DNA from: Halodesulfurarchaeum formicicum
GTDB taxonomy: Archaea > Halobacteriota > Halobacteria > Halobacteriales > Halobacteriaceae
Assembly: GCF_001886955.1 (NCBI RefSeq)
Contig: NZ_CP016804.1
Span: 434,001 to 498,000, forward strand
Length of the DNA stretch: 64,000 nt
Direction: 5' to 3'
A program made the position numbers and the translations under genes. Below the pieces are notes generated by a model that saw nothing but the letters and a program-made list of their open reading frames with translations, was not told the origin of the DNA and ran no database searches. Shown in pieces: positions 62,681 to 64,000 of this stretch. Every line of letters begins with the position of its first letter. The stretch's first letter is position 1.

Positions 62681-63637
62681 ATGCGAGCTGTTCGCTATCA
62701 CGAATACGGCGACCCTTCGGTACTGGCCGTCGAGACGGTCGATCGGCCGGAACCTCGTGGGGACGAACTACTGATCGAGGTGGCGGCGGCCGCCGTCAAC
62801 CCCGTCGACACCTACTTCCGAACCGGCACGTACACCCCGGCCGGCCTCCCGATGATCCCCGGGGCCGACGTCGCCGGAACCGTCGCGGCGGTTGGCCCGG
62901 ATGTCAGCAAGTTCGAACCGGGCGATCGGGTCTTCGGCACCGGGCTCGGTCGGGACCGACAGGGAACCTACGCCGAGTTCGCGGTGGGTCCGGAGACACA
63001 TTTCGCCGCACTGCCGGCCGGCATCGACTTCGATTCGGGGGCCGCGATCGCTCTCGTCGGCGTCACGGCCTGGCGCGCACTGGTCCACCACGCGGGGCTC
63101 GAACCTGCCGAGACCTGCCTGATACACGGTGGCGGTGGCGGTGTGGGCCATGTGGCCGTCCAGCTGGCGGCCGCGACTGGGGCCGAGGTCATCGCGACCG
63201 GGCGGCCAGCGATCCACGACGAACTCTCCGCGCTGGGGGCCGATCACACCCTGGACTACGCCCGGGACGACCTGGCTGACGCCGTCATCGAGGCGGGTCG
63301 CCCGGCGGTGATCCTCGATCATCGCCTCGACGAGTACCTCCAGTTCGACGCCGAGGTCGCCCGTGTGGGGACTCGCGTTGTCGGAATTGGGAACACTGAG
63401 CCCGAAGCGGGATTTGGGAACGTTGCCGCGGCACGAGCGACGGACCTCGAACTCGTGTTGATGAGCATGTTCAACACGCCACGTTTCGGCCCCGTGCTCG
63501 ATCGGCTCGGTACTCTCATGCAGGCCGGCGAGATCCGACCACGGATCGCCCGAACCTACGACCTCTCGGACGCAGCGACGGCCCAGCGAGCCGTGCTTTC
63601 CGATCAGTTCCTCGGCAAGCTCGTCGTCGAACCGTAG
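62681..63637 (+). CDS. NADPH:quinone oxidoreductase-like (zinc-free MDR)
   Basis: 318 residues. GroES-like N-terminus (RYHEYGDPSVLAVETVDRPE, AAVNPVDTYFRTG, PGADVAGTVAAVG) and an NADPH fold (IHGGGGGVGHVAVQLAAATG). No structural or catalytic zinc Cys set is present, so it is a QOR/zeta-crystallin-type reductase. The natural acceptor is unknown. Confidence 0.87.
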   Translation: MRAVRYHEYGDPSVLAVETVDRPEPRGDELLIEVAAAAVNPVDTYFRTGTYTPAGLPMIPGADVAGTVAAVGPDVSKFEPGDRVFGTGLGRDRQGTYAEFAVGPETHFAALPAGIDFDSGAAIALVGVTAWRALVHHAGLEPAETCLIHGGGGGVGHVAVQLAAATGAEVIATGRPAIHDELSALGADHTLDYARDDLADAVIEAGRPAVILDHRLDEYLQFDAEVARVGTRVVGIGNTEPEAGFGNVAAARATDLELVLMSMFNTPRFGPVLDRLGTLMQAGEIRPRIARTYDLSDAATAQRAVLSDQFLGKLVVEP

Positions 63638-63667
63638 CTATTTCCTCGTGACAGTCTACCATACCGT

Positions 63668-64000
63668 ATGGACGTTACCTTCGACTTCACCGATCAGGTC
63701 CCACTGGTTACGGGTGTCTCCGGGAGTCTCGGCAGTGCCGTCGCCGAGGCCTTCCTGGCGGCCGGGGCGACCGTGGCCGGAACGGACCGCCGCCCGCCGA
63801 GCGAGACCGAGAGCGATCTCGGGACCGAGCAAATCGACTTCTACGAGGCCGACCTCACGGACGAACCGGCCGTCGAGTCGTTAATCGCCGAGGTCATCGA
63901 GGACCACGGCCGCCTCGATTATCTGCTGAACGTCGCCGGCACCTGGGCCGGCGGCGATCCCATCGAGGCGACCGACCTCTCGACCTTCGAGATGGTCTTC
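63668..64000 (+). CDS. Short-chain dehydrogenase/reductase (truncated by window end)
   Basis: The frame is open from the ATG at 63668 to the window end (111 residues). The cofactor motif is VTGVSGSLGSAVAEAFLAAG, then FYEADLTDEPAVE and LLNVAGTWAGGDP, the NNAG-like motif. The catalytic Ser-Tyr-Lys lies beyond the window. Likely an NAD(P)-dependent SDR of unknown substrate, perhaps paired with the oxidoreductase before it. Confidence 0.85.
   Translation, partial: MDVTFDFTDQVPLVTGVSGSLGSAVAEAFLAAGATVAGTDRRPPSETESDLGTEQIDFYEADLTDEPAVESLIAEVIEDHGRLDYLLNVAGTWAGGDPIEATDLSTFEMVF

Noticed and set aside
60590-62701. 703-residue open frame for sucD
   Set aside because: The part above 61465 is an Arg/Gly-rich shadow of sucC. 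SucD starts at 61465 with a normal four-base overlap.

Overview
This is a 64-kb piece of a haloarchaeal (class Halobacteria) chromosome. The evidence is high GC coding with acidic proteins, short AT-rich TATA-like boxes about 25-30 bases before leaderless starts, archaeal gene types (RFC large subunit, HMG-CoA synthase, bacterio-opsin-activator HTH regulators, gcvPA/gcvPB), an intron-containing elongator tRNA-Met and a class III (type IV pilin-like) signal. A Tat-exported molybdopterin oxidoreductase operon with an NrfD anchor, a B12-dependent class II ribonucleotide reductase and a PduO cobalamin adenosyltransferase suggest an anaerobic or facultatively anaerobic lifestyle, such as respiration of DMSO or sulfur compounds. 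No exact species can be named from sequence alone.

Layout. 0-8.6 kb: a signalling block with a PAS/GAF histidine kinase, a large receiver/PAS/GAF/bat-HTH regulator, a soluble chemotaxis transducer overlapping its own CheW, and a 7TM histidine kinase. 8.67-10.18 kb: an IS1341-type (IS200/IS605 family) element with tnpB, a left-end hairpin and a right-end hairpin cluster that probably forms the guide RNA scaffold. It abuts the 3' end of an FAD oxidoreductase gene. 11.6-12 kb: tRNA-Val(GAC) with two downstream tRNA-tail foldback units. 12.1-15.9 kb: the trpDFEG operon. 16.0-20.4 kb: nrdJ with a structured leader and an intein at the active-site Cys. 20.4-38.3 kb: housekeeping and small genes (tRNA-Met, a kinase, aldo-keto reductase, transporter, CBS protein, RNase HI, malic enzyme, rfcL, HMG-CoA synthase, a pilin-like protein, a frameshifted SagB-type nitroreductase, TatD and NYN proteins). 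38.4-42.6 kb: the complete glycine cleavage operon gcvT-H-PA-PB. 42.6-44.1 kb: an HxlR regulator, a small zinc protein, a glutaredoxin and PduO. 44.1-44.6 kb: tRNA-Val(CAC), another copy of the foldback unit and a chain of hairpins. 44.6-47.5 kb: a divergent pair of a macro-domain protein and a beta-helix/ion-channel protein. 47.5-54.1 kb: a dms-like operon with its regulator. 54.5-64 kb: MFS transporter, FKBP isomerase, aldolase, PQQ-type lipoprotein, small membrane proteins, sucCD, quinone oxidoreductase and a truncated SDR.

The most unusual structures are (i) modules downstream of both tRNA-Val genes, each a hairpin followed by a foldback that ends in an exact copy of the tRNA 3' end, including an 87-bp unit present at two sites 32.6 kb apart in opposite orientation; (ii) the hairpin chain at 44.2-44.6 kb; (iii) the macro-domain/beta-helix channel pair beside it; (iv) the structured nrdJ leader; and (v) a receiver domain lacking its phospho-acceptor Asp.
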